Origin: an uncultured Acetobacteraceae bacterium
Lineage (GTDB): Bacteria; Pseudomonadota; Alphaproteobacteria; Acetobacterales; Acetobacteraceae
DNA: 38,459 bases
Direction: 5' to 3'
Assembly: GCA_937873225.1 (NCBI GenBank)
Contig: CALMVN010000289.1
Location: 1 to 38,459 of the forward strand
Notes under the pieces: model-generated
Database searches by the model: none
Seen by the model: only the letters and a program-made list of their open reading frames with translations
What the model was told of the DNA's origin: nothing
In this document: positions 26,373-34,925 of the stretch, in pieces
How the letters are laid out: every line of letters starts with the position of its first letter
Position numbering within the stretch: position 1 is the first letter of the stretch
Made by a program: the position numbers and the translations under genes

Positions 26373-28287
26373 CGGCGGCCCGGATGACGAGCGGCCGAGG
26401 CGCAGGCCCGCGCCGGCAAAGCCTGCCGTCCTGCGCAAACGGGCGGTGCGCAGGCCGGAACGCCAGGAACGGCGGTTCACCGGCCTCGGCGTCTGTTCCG
26501 GCGTTGCCGTCGGGCCTGTGGCGTTCGCCGCCGAGGCGCCGGCCTCGGCCACGGTGCGCAGGCTGCAGGCGTCCGAGGTGGAGCCGGAGCTGCGCCGGCT
26601 CGACGAGGCGGTGCAGCGCTCGGTGCGCCAGCTGGAGAAGCTGAAGGCACGCCTCGCCTTTCTGTCGGAAGACAGCCAGGCCGAGATCGCGCCGCTGCTC
26701 GACGCCTACCGGCAGATGCTTGGCCCGTCCCGCCTGCTGCGTCATGCCGCGCGCCGGATCGCCGAGGACCAGCTGAACGCCGAGGCGGCGGTGTCGGAAG
26801 AAGCCGAGGCGCTGGCGCAGCGCTTCGCCACCAGGGGTTCGGGATCCGGCGGCCCGGATGCCGAGGATGCCGCCTCCGCATCAAGGCAGGCGGAGGAGGT
26901 CCGGGAGATCGGGCGCAGGCTGGTGCGCAACCTGACCCGGGCGCCGTTCCGGTCGTTCGCCGCCCTGCCGGTCGGCTGCATCCTGGTCACCGAGCAGCTC
27001 CGTCCGGCCGACGCGGCGCTGATCGACCCGTCACGGATCGCCGCGGTGGTGACCGACGAGGGCGGCACCTCGGACCATACCGCGATCATGCTGCGGGCAC
27101 TCGGCATTCCGTCCGTGCTGGGCGTCACGGGGTTCACGGCCCAGGCTGGCGCCCAGGCTGGCGCCCAGGCCGGTGCTCCTGTTCAGGCCGGTGCCCGGGC
27201 GCCGGTCCAGGTCGTGGTGGACGGCGAGGCCGGGCTGGTCACGCTGGACCCGTCCGCCGTGACGCTGGAGGCAGCGCACCGCGCGGTGGTCGCGCGGGCG
27301 GGCGAGCGCCAGCGTCTCGGCCGGCTGCGCCGGCTGCCGGCCCGGCTGTCCGGCGGCGAGGCGGTGGAGCTGCAGGCCAACCTGGAGCTGCCGGCAGAGC
27401 TGCCGCTGATCGCCCAGGCGGGCGCTGCCGGGATCGGGCTGCTGCGCACCGAGTTCCTGTTCATCAACGCCGACGAGCTGCCGGACGAGGCGGTGCAGGC
27501 GGAGGCCTATCGCGGCGTGGTCGAGGCGATGGGCGGCGACTGCGTCACCATACGCCTGCTCGACTGGGGTTCGGAGAAACAGAGCGAGGCGATGGCAGGC
27601 TTTCTCGCGCCGGGCGACCTCAACCCGGCGCTGGGCCTGCGCGGCCTGCGCCTGCTGCTGCGCCACCCGTCGGTGATGGAAACCCAGCTCGCGGCGATCC
27701 TGCGCGTGTCGGGCGACGCCCCGGTGCGGATCATGCTGCCGATGGTGACGACGCTGGCGGAACTGCGTGCGGCGCGCGAGATCTACGAGCGGGTGGGGCG
27801 CCGCCTGCGCCGGCGCGGGGTGCGCCTGCCGGAGAAGCTGCCGCCGCTCGGCATCATGATCGAGACCCCGGCGGCGGCGCTGGGCGCCGAGACCCTGGCG
27901 CTGGAGGCGGAGTTCCTGGCGATCGGCACCAACGACCTCGCCATGTACACCCTGGCCACCGACCGCGCGTCCACCGACGTGTCGGCGCTCTACGACCCGC
28001 TGCACCCCGCGGTGCTGCGGCTGATCGGCCAGACCACCGACGCCGCCCTGCGCCTGCGTCGGCCGGTGTCGCTGTGCGGCGAGATCGCCGGCAGCCCGCT
28101 GGTGGTGCCGCTGCTGATGGGGATGGGCTTGCGCTCGTTCAGCATGAACGCGTCGGCGATCCCGCGGGTGAAGCAGGTGGTGCGGCAGGCCTCGCTCGAC
28201 GAATGCCGCAGGCTGGCGCGCCGGGTGCTGGAGGAAAGCGATCCGGGGCAGATCGCGCAGCTTCTCAGGGCGTTCGCCGCGCGATAA
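26359..28287 (+). CDS. ptsI: PTS enzyme I (phosphoenolpyruvate-protein phosphotransferase)
   Basis: EI takes phosphate from PEP and passes it to HPr. It has 642 residues, about 60 more than usual. Residues 1-40 are an Arg/Pro-rich extension. The HPr-binding and phospho-His domains cover about 40-260 with active His240 in DEGGTSDHTAIM. The PEP-binding barrel starts near 320 (LRTEFLFIN) and ends with the catalytic Cys in VSLCGEIAGSPL. A low-complexity AQAG repeat (261-280) sits at the hinge between the two. No GAF domain is present, so it is not the nitrogen-type EI. It overlaps ptsH by 14 bases. Confidence 0.95.
   Translation: MSTIDGGPDDERPRRRPAPAKPAVLRKRAVRRPERQERRFTGLGVCSGVAVGPVAFAAEAPASATVRRLQASEVEPELRRLDEAVQRSVRQLEKLKARLAFLSEDSQAEIAPLLDAYRQMLGPSRLLRHAARRIAEDQLNAEAAVSEEAEALAQRFATRGSGSGGPDAEDAASASRQAEEVREIGRRLVRNLTRAPFRSFAALPVGCILVTEQLRPADAALIDPSRIAAVVTDEGGTSDHTAIMLRALGIPSVLGVTGFTAQAGAQAGAQAGAPVQAGARAPVQVVVDGEAGLVTLDPSAVTLEAAHRAVVARAGERQRLGRLRRLPARLSGGEAVELQANLELPAELPLIAQAGAAGIGLLRTEFLFINADELPDEAVQAEAYRGVVEAMGGDCVTIRLLDWGSEKQSEAMAGFLAPGDLNPALGLRGLRLLLRHPSVMETQLAAILRVSGDAPVRIMLPMVTTLAELRAAREIYERVGRRLRRRGVRLPEKLPPLGIMIETPAAALGAETLALEAEFLAIGTNDLAMYTLATDRASTDVSALYDPLHPAVLRLIGQTTDAALRLRRPVSLCGEIAGSPLVVPLLMGMGLRSFSMNASAIPRVKQVVRQASLDECRRLARRVLEESDPGQIAQLLRAFAAR
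27139..27174 (+). repeat. Three 12-bp tandem repeats in ptsI
   Basis: Two perfect GCCCAGGCTGGC units and a third GCCCAGGCCGGT encode AQAG three times; a partial fourth unit follows at 27184. All changes in copy number keep the frame. It lies at the domain hinge of EI. Confidence 0.85.
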
Positions 28288-28434
28288 GACACCGGCCGAA
28301 CGATGCGGGCCGCCTCGTGCCGGGGCGTGCAGGCCGGGCTCTCCGCCGGCGTTGCCCCGGTTCCGGCGGTGCCCGCGGGCCGCCATGTCCTGCCCGCGGC
28401 GGCCCTGGCGGTTTCGGATGAGGAGCTTGTCACC

Positions 28435-30009
28435 ATGGCCGACGACATCCTGCCGATCCGGCGCGCGCTCGTCTCGGTGTCGGACAAGACCGGACTGGTG
28501 GCGCTGGCGCAGGCGCTGGCGGCGCACGGGGCGGAGCTCGTGTCCACCGGCGGCTCTGCCAGGGCGCTTCGCGAAGCCGGCTTTGCCGTGCAGGAGGTTT
28601 CGGCGCATACCGGCTTTCCGGAGATCCTGGACGGACGGGTCAAGACGCTGGTGCCGCAGATCCATGGCGGCATCCTGGGACGGCGGGACTCGGCGGAGCA
28701 TCTGGCGGAGATGGAAGCGCACGGGATCGCGCCGATCGACCTGGTCTGCGTCAACCTCTACCCGTTCGAGGCCACGGTGGCGTCCGGCGCGGACGCCGCG
28801 GCGTGCATCGAGAACATCGACATCGGCGGGCCGGCGTTGATCCGCGCAGCGGCCAAGAACCACGCGCACGTGGCGGTGCTGACCGATCCGGATCAGTACG
28901 GGGGGATGGCCGACAGCCTGCGGACCTTGCGCGGCACCACGCTTGCCAGCCGGCGTGCCTGGGCGGGTGCCGCCTATGCCCGCACCGCCGCCTATGACGC
29001 GGCGATCACGGCTTGGTTCAACGCCGAGCGTGGCGACGTGCTGCCGTCGCGGCTCGTTGTCGGCGGCATCCGGCGCGAGGCCCTGCGCTACGGCGAGAAC
29101 CCGCACCAGGGTGCCGCCTTCTACGCGGATGGCAGCAACCGGCCAGGCATCGCCACCGCGGTGCAGGTGCAGGGCAAGGCGCTGTCCTATAACAACCTCA
29201 ACGACACCGATGCCGCGTTCGAGGCGGTGGCGGAGCTCGAACGGCCGGCGGTGGTGATCGTCAAGCACGCCAACCCGTGCGGGGTGGCCGAGGCGGACGA
29301 CCTGGCCGAGGCGTGGAGGCTGGCGCTGCGCTGCGATCCGGTGTCGGCGTTCGGCGGCATCGTGGCGGTGAACCGGGTGCTCGACGAGGCGGCGGCGACG
29401 CGGATGGCGATGATCTTCACCGAGGTGATCGTGGCGCCGGATGCGACCGACGGGGCGAAGGCGGTGCTGGCGGCGAAGAAGAACCTGCGCCTGCTGCTGA
29501 CCGGGGGCCTGCCGGATCCGCGCACGCCCGGTGTGGTGCTCAGGAGCGTGTCCGGCGGCTTCCTGGCGCAGACGCGCGACAACGGCCGGGCGGACACGTT
29601 CCGGGTGGTGACGAAGCGGGCGCCGACCGAAGAAGAGTTCGCCGACCTCCGGCTGGCGTTCCGGATCGCCAAGCACGTGAAGTCGAACGCGATCGTCTAC
29701 GTGAAGGACGGTGCCACGGTGGGCATCGGCGCCGGGCAGATGAGCCGGGTGGATTCCGCGCGGATCGCTGCGGCCAAGGGCGAGGAGGCGGCAAAGGCGG
29801 CGGGCCTCGACCGGCGGCTGACCGAGAACAGCGTGGTCGCGTCCGACGCGTTCTTCCCGTTCGCCGACGGGCTCGAGGTGGCGATCGAGGCCGGGGCGAC
29901 CGCGGTGATCCAGCCCGGCGGCTCGATCCGTGACCAGGAGGTGATCGCTGCGGCCGACAAGGCGGGCGTGGCCATGGTGTTTACCGGGATGCGCCACTTC
30001 CGCCATTGA
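28435..30009 (+). CDS. purH: Bifunctional AICAR transformylase/IMP cyclohydrolase
   Basis: PurH performs the last two steps of purine synthesis: formylation of AICAR with 10-formyl-THF and ring closure to IMP. The cyclohydrolase domain begins [17 protein letters not shown] and has HGGILGRRD. The transformylase part shows [23 protein letters not shown], the catalytic Lys277-His278 in KHANPCGVA, and [13 protein letters not shown] at the end. ATG 28435 with GAGGAG upstream gives 524 residues. The frame is open upstream to 28303 but that part has no similarity. There is a 147-base gap after ptsI. Confidence 0.97.
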   Translation: MADDILPIRRALVSVSDKTGLVALAQALAAHGAELVSTGGSARALREAGFAVQEVSAHTGFPEILDGRVKTLVPQIHGGILGRRDSAEHLAEMEAHGIAPIDLVCVNLYPFEATVASGADAAACIENIDIGGPALIRAAAKNHAHVAVLTDPDQYGGMADSLRTLRGTTLASRRAWAGAAYARTAAYDAAITAWFNAERGDVLPSRLVVGGIRREALRYGENPHQGAAFYADGSNRPGIATAVQVQGKALSYNNLNDTDAAFEAVAELERPAVVIVKHANPCGVAEADDLAEAWRLALRCDPVSAFGGIVAVNRVLDEAAATRMAMIFTEVIVAPDATDGAKAVLAAKKNLRLLLTGGLPDPRTPGVVLRSVSGGFLAQTRDNGRADTFRVVTKRAPTEEEFADLRLAFRIAKHVKSNAIVYVKDGATVGIGAGQMSRVDSARIAAAKGEEAAKAAGLDRRLTENSVVASDAFFPFADGLEVAIEAGATAVIQPGGSIRDQEVIAAADKAGVAMVFTGMRHFRH

Positions 30010-30109
30010 TGCCGCGTGTTGCTGCGACGACTTCACCTGCTGTCGCGAAGCATTTGCATCGGTGCGGGCTCGACTTGAATTCCATGCCGTTCGGGGCAAA
30101 TGATCGCCG

Positions 30110-31066
30110 ATGCGGAAATTCGATGAGCTGACCGAGCGCGAGCTGCTTGCCCTGGCCGTCGCCAGCGAGGAGGAGGACGGGCGGATCTACGCCGACTTCG
30201 CCCACGCAATGCGGGAGAACTTTCCCGACAGCGCCGGCATCTTCACCGAGATGGCGCAGGAAGAGCAGGAGCATCGCCGTCGCCTGATCGACCTGTATAC
30301 GCAGCGTTTCGGCGAGCACATCCCGCTGGTGCGCAGGCAGGACGTGGCGGGCTTCGTGCTGCGGCGCTCGGCGTGGCAGGTGCAGCGTCAGGGCATCGAG
30401 GCGATGCGGCGGCATGCCAGCCAGATGGAGCGCGACGCGGCGCGGTTCTACCGCCAGGCGGCGGCGCGCTCGACCGACGTGTCGATCCGCCGGCTGCTGG
30501 GCGACCTGGCCGAGGCGGAGGACGCGCACGAGCAGGCGGCGGGCAGCATCGCGCTGCGCCGCCTGCCTGCCTCGAAGCGGGAAACCGAGGACGACCAGGC
30601 GCGGCGCCGCTTCGTGCTGCAGGTGGTGCAGCCGGGGCTGGTCGGGCTGATGGACGGCTCGGTGTCGACCCTGGCGCCGGTGTTCGCGGCGGCGTTCGCC
30701 ACCCACCTGCCGTGGAACGCGTTCCTGGTCGGCATCGCCGCCTCGGTGGGGGCCGGCATCTCCATGGGCTTCGCCGAGGCGCTGTCGGACGACGGCAAGC
30801 TGTCCGGGCGCGGGGCGCCGATCCTGCGTGGACTGATCTGCGGGCTGATGACCACGGCCGGCGGCATCGGCCACACCCTGCCGTTCCTGATCCCCCGCTT
30901 CTCCGAGGCGCTGATCGTGGCCGGCATCGTGGTGGTGCTGGAGCTGGCGCTGATCTCCTGGATACGCTGGCGCTACCAGGACACGCCGCTGCTGTCGGCG
31001 GCGGTGCAGATCCTGTTCGGCGGCGGGCTGGTGTTCGCGGCCGGGGTGCTGATCGGCTCGGCGTGA
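30110..31066 (+). CDS. mbfA: Membrane-bound ferritin/VIT1 iron exporter (MbfA type)
   Basis: MbfA proteins join a ferritin-like domain to a VIT1/CCC1 membrane domain and export iron to resist iron and peroxide stress. Residues 1-165 are ferritin-like with glutamates in [25 protein letters not shown] and [12 protein letters not shown], the di-iron pattern. Residues 175-318 contain about five membrane segments with [19 protein letters not shown] and [12 protein letters not shown], typical of VIT1. ATG 30110 fits the family; length 318. In relatives it is controlled by Irr, but I see no clear Irr box upstream. lolA follows after 16 bases. Confidence 0.92.
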   Translation: MRKFDELTERELLALAVASEEEDGRIYADFAHAMRENFPDSAGIFTEMAQEEQEHRRRLIDLYTQRFGEHIPLVRRQDVAGFVLRRSAWQVQRQGIEAMRRHASQMERDAARFYRQAAARSTDVSIRRLLGDLAEAEDAHEQAAGSIALRRLPASKRETEDDQARRRFVLQVVQPGLVGLMDGSVSTLAPVFAAAFATHLPWNAFLVGIAASVGAGISMGFAEALSDDGKLSGRGAPILRGLICGLMTTAGGIGHTLPFLIPRFSEALIVAGIVVVLELALISWIRWRYQDTPLLSAAVQILFGGGLVFAAGVLIGSA

Positions 31067-31082
31067 GCTAGAAGCAACGGTC

Positions 31083-31715
31083 ATGTACCGCTTCCGTGTG
31101 CCCCTACTCCTTCCGCTGCTCCTCTGCGTGGCGCTGACTCCGGCCGTGGCCCAGGGCCAGCCGGCAGCGCAGGGAGCGGCGCTCACGCCTGCCGATCGGG
31201 GCTGGATCGACCGGATCCAGGATACGCTGAACGGCATCACCACGCTGAAGGGCCGGTTCCAGCAGATCGCCCCGGACGGCAGGCGCTCCACCGGCGTGGT
31301 ATGGCTCGACCGGCCCGGACGCATGCGGTTCGAGTACGACAAGCCGAGCCCGCTGCTCCTGGTGGCGGGAGCTGGCCGGCTGGTGTTCACCGACAATGCG
31401 CTGAAGCAGACCACGGAGATCCCGCTGGACAAGACCCCGCTCGGCTTGCTGCTTCGGCCGCAGCTGAGTCTGTCCGGTGACGTGACGGTGACCGGGTTCA
31501 GGCACGACAACGGGATGCTGCAGGTTTCGCTGGTGCGCACCGCGAGCCCGTCGGACGGCAGCCTGACGGTGTTCATGACGGAGGCGCCGCTGGCGCTGCG
31601 TGGCTGGAGCGTGGTCGACGCCCAGGGACGGGAAACGCGGATCGACCTGTTCGACCTGGCCAGCGGCGGCGCCATGCCGGCCGACCTGTTCGACACCCAC
31701 GTCGCCGACCAGTAG
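31083..31715 (+). CDS. lolA: Outer-membrane lipoprotein carrier protein LolA
   Basis: LolA carries lipoproteins through the periplasm from LolCDE to the outer membrane. The 210 residues start with a signal peptide MYRFRVPLLLPLLLCVAL ending in AVA near residue 23. The mature beta-barrel has the family segments GRFQQIAPDGRRSTGVVWLDRPGRMRFEY, VFTDNALKQT and LRGWSVVDAQGRETRIDL. The ATG lies 16 bases after the mbfA stop, so they may be cotranscribed. LolB is not in the window. Confidence 0.92.
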   Translation: MYRFRVPLLLPLLLCVALTPAVAQGQPAAQGAALTPADRGWIDRIQDTLNGITTLKGRFQQIAPDGRRSTGVVWLDRPGRMRFEYDKPSPLLLVAGAGRLVFTDNALKQTTEIPLDKTPLGLLLRPQLSLSGDVTVTGFRHDNGMLQVSLVRTASPSDGSLTVFMTEAPLALRGWSVVDAQGRETRIDLFDLASGGAMPADLFDTHVADQ

Positions 31716-31743
31716 GGCCTGTCGCCGCGCCGCCGACCTGACA

Positions 31744-31769
31744 GGAACCCGGGCGGGGTGAGGCTCGTT
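31744..31769 (+). promoter_or_regulatory. EcfG (sigma-EcfG) general-stress promoter of csbD
   Basis: GGAAC (31744-31748), a 17-bp spacer and CGTT (31766-31769) match the alphaproteobacterial general-stress sigma factor consensus exactly. Transcription should start near 31776, about 30 bases before the csbD ATG. The gene it drives, csbD, is itself a stress gene family, which supports the call. Confidence 0.75.
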
Positions 31770-31806
31770 TCCCTCGACGCGGCATTGGGCCGCGTGGGAG
31801 ACGGCA

Positions 31807-31989
31807 ATGGACAAGAACCGGGTCGATGGCCTCGCCAGCCAGGTCAAGGGCGCCGTGAAGGAAACCGCCGGCAAGGTTTCCGGCAACGAGCGGCTCGAAG
31901 CCGAGGGCGTCGCCGACAAGACGGGCGGGAAGGTTCAGGAAGGCGTCGGCAAGGGCAAGGATGCCGTTCGGGACGTTCTCAAGCCCTGA
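31807..31989 (+). CDS. CsbD family stress-response protein
   Basis: A 60-residue, highly hydrophilic protein rich in Lys, Gly, Asp and Val, with the CsbD pattern DKNRVDGLASQVKGAVKETAGKVSGNERLEAEGVADKTGGKVQEGVGK. CsbD proteins are induced by general stress; their biochemical role is unknown. ATG 31807 is preceded by GGGAG. The EcfG promoter upstream fits stress induction. It is a separate unit from lolA and ends at a convergent hairpin before rsmI. Confidence 0.9.
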   Translation: MDKNRVDGLASQVKGAVKETAGKVSGNERLEAEGVADKTGGKVQEGVGKGKDAVRDVLKP

Positions 31990-31998
31990 GGGTCGCGT

Positions 31999-32025
31999 GG
32001 CCGGTCCTGTCGTTCCGGATCGGCC
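31999..32025. terminator. Bidirectional hairpin between csbD and rsmI
   Basis: GGCCGGTCC and GGATCGGCC form a 9-bp stem with one G-U pair around a 9-base loop, filling the gap between the convergent csbD and rsmI stops. A weak T/C run follows. It probably acts on both transcripts. Confidence 0.5.
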
Positions 32026-32901
32026 TCATCCCGTGCCCTCGTCGCCATCGGCCGGGTCCGACATCCGGTCTGCGGCCAGTTCCATCGCCCGGGCGTAGAC
32101 GGTACGCCGCGGAAGTCTGATCGCGCCCGCGACCAGGGTCGCGGCGTCCTTGACCGAGTGGGTCGCAAGGGCGGCCGTCAGCCGGATGTCAAGCTCGTCC
32201 TGCCCGCTCGCCTCCATTGCTGGAGGGCCGACCAGGACCGTGATCTCGCCGCGTGCCGATTCCCGGTGGTAGTGGGCAACGAGGTCCTGGAGGGTGCCGC
32301 GGCGCACCTCCTCGAACCGCTTGGTCAGTTCGCGTGCCACCGCCGCGTCCCGATCGCCGAACACCGCATGAAGGTCAGCCAGGGTTTCCGCCAGCCGATG
32401 CGGCGCCTCGTGCCAGATCAGCGTCACGGACAGGCCGGTGCGCTCGGCGGCGCGCAGGAGGGCGAAGGCCTCCCGCCTGGCGGCGGATCGTGGTGGCGGA
32501 AAGCCTGCGAACAGGAACGGGTGCGGCGGCAGGCCGGACAGGGTCAGGGCGGTAATCGCCGCGTTGGCACCCGGGACCGCACCGACCGGAAGCCCTTCGG
32601 CGATCGCGGCCCGGACCAGGCGGTAGCCGGGATCGGAGAGGAGCGGAGTACCGGCATCGGACACCAGGGCGATCCGGCGGCCGGCCTTCAGCAGGTCGAT
32701 CAGGGCGGGGATGCGATGTCGCTCGTTGTGCTCGTGCAGGGGCTCGGTGCGGACCGAGATGTGCTTGGCGGAGAACAACCGGGCGGTCACGCGCGTGTCC
32801 TCGCACAACACCAGCTCGGCATGCCGCAGCACGCCGATCGCACGCTCGCTGATGTCGCCGAGGTTGCCGATCGGGGTGGACACGAGCGTCAAGCCCGGCA
32901 T
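32026..32901 (-). CDS. rsmI: 16S rRNA (cytidine1402-2'-O)-methyltransferase RsmI
   Basis: RsmI methylates the ribose of C1402 in 16S rRNA with SAM. The SAM-binding tetrapyrrole-methylase fold shows STPIGNLGDISERA near the start, CEDTRVTARL, LHEHNE, LVSDAGTPLLSDPGYRLV and VPGANAAITAL. These are the diagnostic motifs in the right order. ATG 32901 gives 291 residues and fits the enterobacterial start; an in-frame ATG at 32991 would add 30 unconserved residues. It is divergent from an LpoA-like lipoprotein, as rsmI and lpoA are in enterobacteria. Confidence 0.94.
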   Translation of the reverse strand: MPGLTLVSTPIGNLGDISERAIGVLRHAELVLCEDTRVTARLFSAKHISVRTEPLHEHNERHRIPALIDLLKAGRRIALVSDAGTPLLSDPGYRLVRAAIAEGLPVGAVPGANAAITALTLSGLPPHPFLFAGFPPPRSAARREAFALLRAAERTGLSVTLIWHEAPHRLAETLADLHAVFGDRDAAVARELTKRFEEVRRGTLQDLVAHYHRESARGEITVLVGPPAMEASGQDELDIRLTAALATHSVKDAATLVAGAIRLPRRTVYARAMELAADRMSDPADGDEGTG

Positions 32902-33032
32902 CGTCAACGAGGCGGCGCCGCTTGGCAGGTCCTGTGCTAGGAGGTCGTGCTCGGGTGGAACGGGGGAAGCGCATGACGGGTCTTCGGGCATCGCGGCACT
33001 GGGCGCCGGTCGTCCTCGGCCGTCAACGGATC

Positions 33033-34361
33033 ATGCGGTCGCTTCGGCTGCCCCTGCTTGCGTCCAGCCTGCTCGGCGCCGGGTGCACCACGCTGATGCC
33101 GTTCGGTCAGGCCTCGGCGCCGTCTGCGCCTTCGGCAGCGCAGCGGCCGGACGCGGTGGCGCTCGACAATCGGAAGATCGGCATCCTGCTGCCGTTGAGC
33201 GGGCCGAACGGGACGCTCGGCGCGGACATGCTGCGTGCGGCGAGGCTGGCGCTGGCAGCCCCCGGCAGCCCGACGCTTGATGTGCACGACACTGCGGCAC
33301 CGGGAGGGGCTGCCCACGCGGCGCAGCTCGCCACGGCGGGAGGCGACGCCATCATCCTGGGTCCGCTCACCTCCGGCGACACCGCGATGGTGGCGCCGGT
33401 CGCGCGTGCGGCGGGCATCCCGGTGCTGGCCTTCACCAGCGACGTGACGCAGGCGCAGCCGGGCGTCTGGGTGATGGGGATCACGATCGAGCAGCAGATG
33501 CGCCGCCTGGTGTTCGCCGCCAAGGCGGAAGGACGCAGCCGGATTGCCGCCCTGCTGCCGTCGAACGCGGTCGGCAACGCCCTGGCGGACGGGCTGAACC
33601 ATGCCTGCGCCGATGCGGGGCTGCCGCCGCCGATGATCCTGACCCTTTCCGGGACTGCTGACAGCATCGACGCGACGATGAAGCAGCTGTCGGACTTCAG
33701 CGGCCGGCAGGCGGCCCAGCAGGCGGCAGCCCAGCAGGCCGGATCGCCGCAGGCGGCGGCCGATCCGTCGGCACAGGGGGCGTCTGCCTCGGCGCCGGGT
33801 GCGCCGGCGGCACCGCTTCCCGTGTCGGGCGCCACCACGGGAGGTCCTGCCGGCACCGGGCCGGGCGCACCGCTGCCTCCCTTGCCGCCGCCGCCGTTCG
33901 ACGCGCTTCTGCTCGGCGATACCGGGTTGCAGTTGCAGGAAGCGATCGTGGCGTTGCGCGCGTCCGGGATCAACAGGTCGCAGGTGCGGGTGATGGGGCC
34001 CGGCTTGTGGGGTGCGTTCGCCAGCAAGCTCGGCGCGTTGAGCGGAGCCTGGTATGCCGATCCGGACCCGTCGGCGCGGCTCGGCTTCGCGGCGCAGTAC
34101 CAGGCGCTGTACCACCAGTCGCCGAAGCTGCTTGCCGGCCTCCCGTTCGACGCCGCGGCGCTTGCGCGCAGCCTGTCAGCGTCCGGCTACCAGCCCGACG
34201 CGCTTCTGCGCCCGGACGGCTTCTCCGGAGTGGACGGGGTGTTCGCGCTGCAGCCCGACGGCCATGTGCAACGGGCGCTGGCCATCTTCCAGGTCGAGCC
34301 TGGCGGCGGAGGGCGCATCGTGCAGCCGGCCCCGCGGGTGCTGGACCGGACCGGGAGCTGA
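33033..34361 (+). CDS. LpoA-like penicillin-binding-protein activator lipoprotein
   Basis: A periplasmic lipoprotein of 442 residues. ATG 33033 gives a short lipoprotein signal with lipobox LLGAGC (Cys18). A longer start at 32973 has a better Shine-Dalgarno and remains possible. Residues 45-205 match the type-1 periplasmic-binding fold with KIGILLPLSGPNGTLGADMLRAA and DAIILGPLTSGDTAMVAPVARAAGIPVLAF. Residues 225-288 are a Gln/Ala/Pro/Gly insert. The second lobe resumes with FDALLLGDTG. Enterobacterial LpoA activates PBP1A from the outer membrane; here no TPR N-terminal domain is present. The rsmI neighbour supports the link. Function is inferred. Confidence 0.8.
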   Translation: MRSLRLPLLASSLLGAGCTTLMPFGQASAPSAPSAAQRPDAVALDNRKIGILLPLSGPNGTLGADMLRAARLALAAPGSPTLDVHDTAAPGGAAHAAQLATAGGDAIILGPLTSGDTAMVAPVARAAGIPVLAFTSDVTQAQPGVWVMGITIEQQMRRLVFAAKAEGRSRIAALLPSNAVGNALADGLNHACADAGLPPPMILTLSGTADSIDATMKQLSDFSGRQAAQQAAAQQAGSPQAAADPSAQGASASAPGAPAAPLPVSGATTGGPAGTGPGAPLPPLPPPPFDALLLGDTGLQLQEAIVALRASGINRSQVRVMGPGLWGAFASKLGALSGAWYADPDPSARLGFAAQYQALYHQSPKLLAGLPFDAAALARSLSASGYQPDALLRPDGFSGVDGVFALQPDGHVQRALAIFQVEPGGGGRIVQPAPRVLDRTGS

Positions 34362-34379
34362 GCCTGCGACCTGCAGCTC
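34355..34379. terminator. Weak hairpin after the LpoA-like gene
   Basis: GAGCTG and CAGCTC form a 6-bp stem over a 13-base loop, starting just before the stop codon and lying between convergent genes. It lacks a T-run. Confidence 0.25.
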
Positions 34380-34414
34380 AGATCAGGGACAGCCCAGGTC
34401 GGGAGCGGACCGGA

Positions 34415-34777
34415 TCAGGCCGCGACGGTTGCGCCATGAGCCAGGACCGGGCGGATGCAATGAAGGGCTGCCTCGAAGCTCGAGAAGCTGCCGAGCTTGT
34501 GGCTGCGTGGGTGGTCGACCACCAGCCAGCGCATGCCTTCCGGACGGATCATGTACGCGGGATCGGCACATTCGCGCACCCAGACCAGCACATGTTCGAG
34601 GTGGACGGCAGAGTCGGTCGGGGTGCGGGGCGCCACGTCGACGTCGCACAAACCCATGGCGGTGCCGGCATCCAGCCATCGCAGCAGGTACTCCCGATGC
34701 CTGGGCAGGAAGCGGAGCCGTAGCGGAACGACATTGGAGTTGGCAGGAAGGTCCGGCAGCGGCGCTGGTTTGGCCAT
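34415..34777 (-). CDS. Hypothetical protein, 120 residues
   Basis: I do not recognise this protein. ATG 34777 is preceded by GAAGGG with fair spacing. It is soluble, with no signal or membrane segment. The core (residues 18-115) has alternating strands and helices: VPLRLRFLPRHREYLLRWLDA, HLEHVLVWVREC and RWLVVDHPRSHKLGSFSSFEAALHCIRPVL. HREYLLRWLD and the conserved-looking Trp and His pattern suggest a small single-domain fold. Its AT-rich upstream region indicates its own promoter. It occupies the position where yraN would be in the enterobacterial order, but shows no YraN nuclease motif. Confidence 0.7.
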   Translation of the reverse strand: MAKPAPLPDLPANSNVVPLRLRFLPRHREYLLRWLDAGTAMGLCDVDVAPRTPTDSAVHLEHVLVWVRECADPAYMIRPEGMRWLVVDHPRSHKLGSFSSFEAALHCIRPVLAHGATVAA

Positions 34778-34870
34778 GGATGAACCCTTCAGGAAGTGCT
34801 CTCGAATTCGTGAGAACGGTAACTGGCCTCAGATCGGCGCCGCAATTGGAATCTGTCGCCTCCTCTTCCC

Positions 34871-34900
34871 AGCCAGGATCGTTACGCGAATCGCAAAATT
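34871..34900 (-). promoter_or_regulatory. Possible promoter of the 120-residue gene
   Basis: On the minus strand TTGTCA is followed after 18 bases of AT-rich sequence by CGTAAC, in one of the few AT-rich stretches in the window. The -10 is poor. The coordinates are approximate. Confidence 0.25.
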
Positions 34901-34925
34901 ATTGTGACAAAAATGCAATACTCGG

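Noticed and set aside
27031-30099. 1022-residue open frame antisense to ptsI and purH
   Set aside because: Antisense shadow: high His/Arg/Gln, no domain pattern, while both plus-strand genes are fully conserved.
30010-30109. Irr/iron-control box upstream of mbfA
   Set aside because: Expected from relatives, but no convincing inverted repeat of the iron-control type was found.
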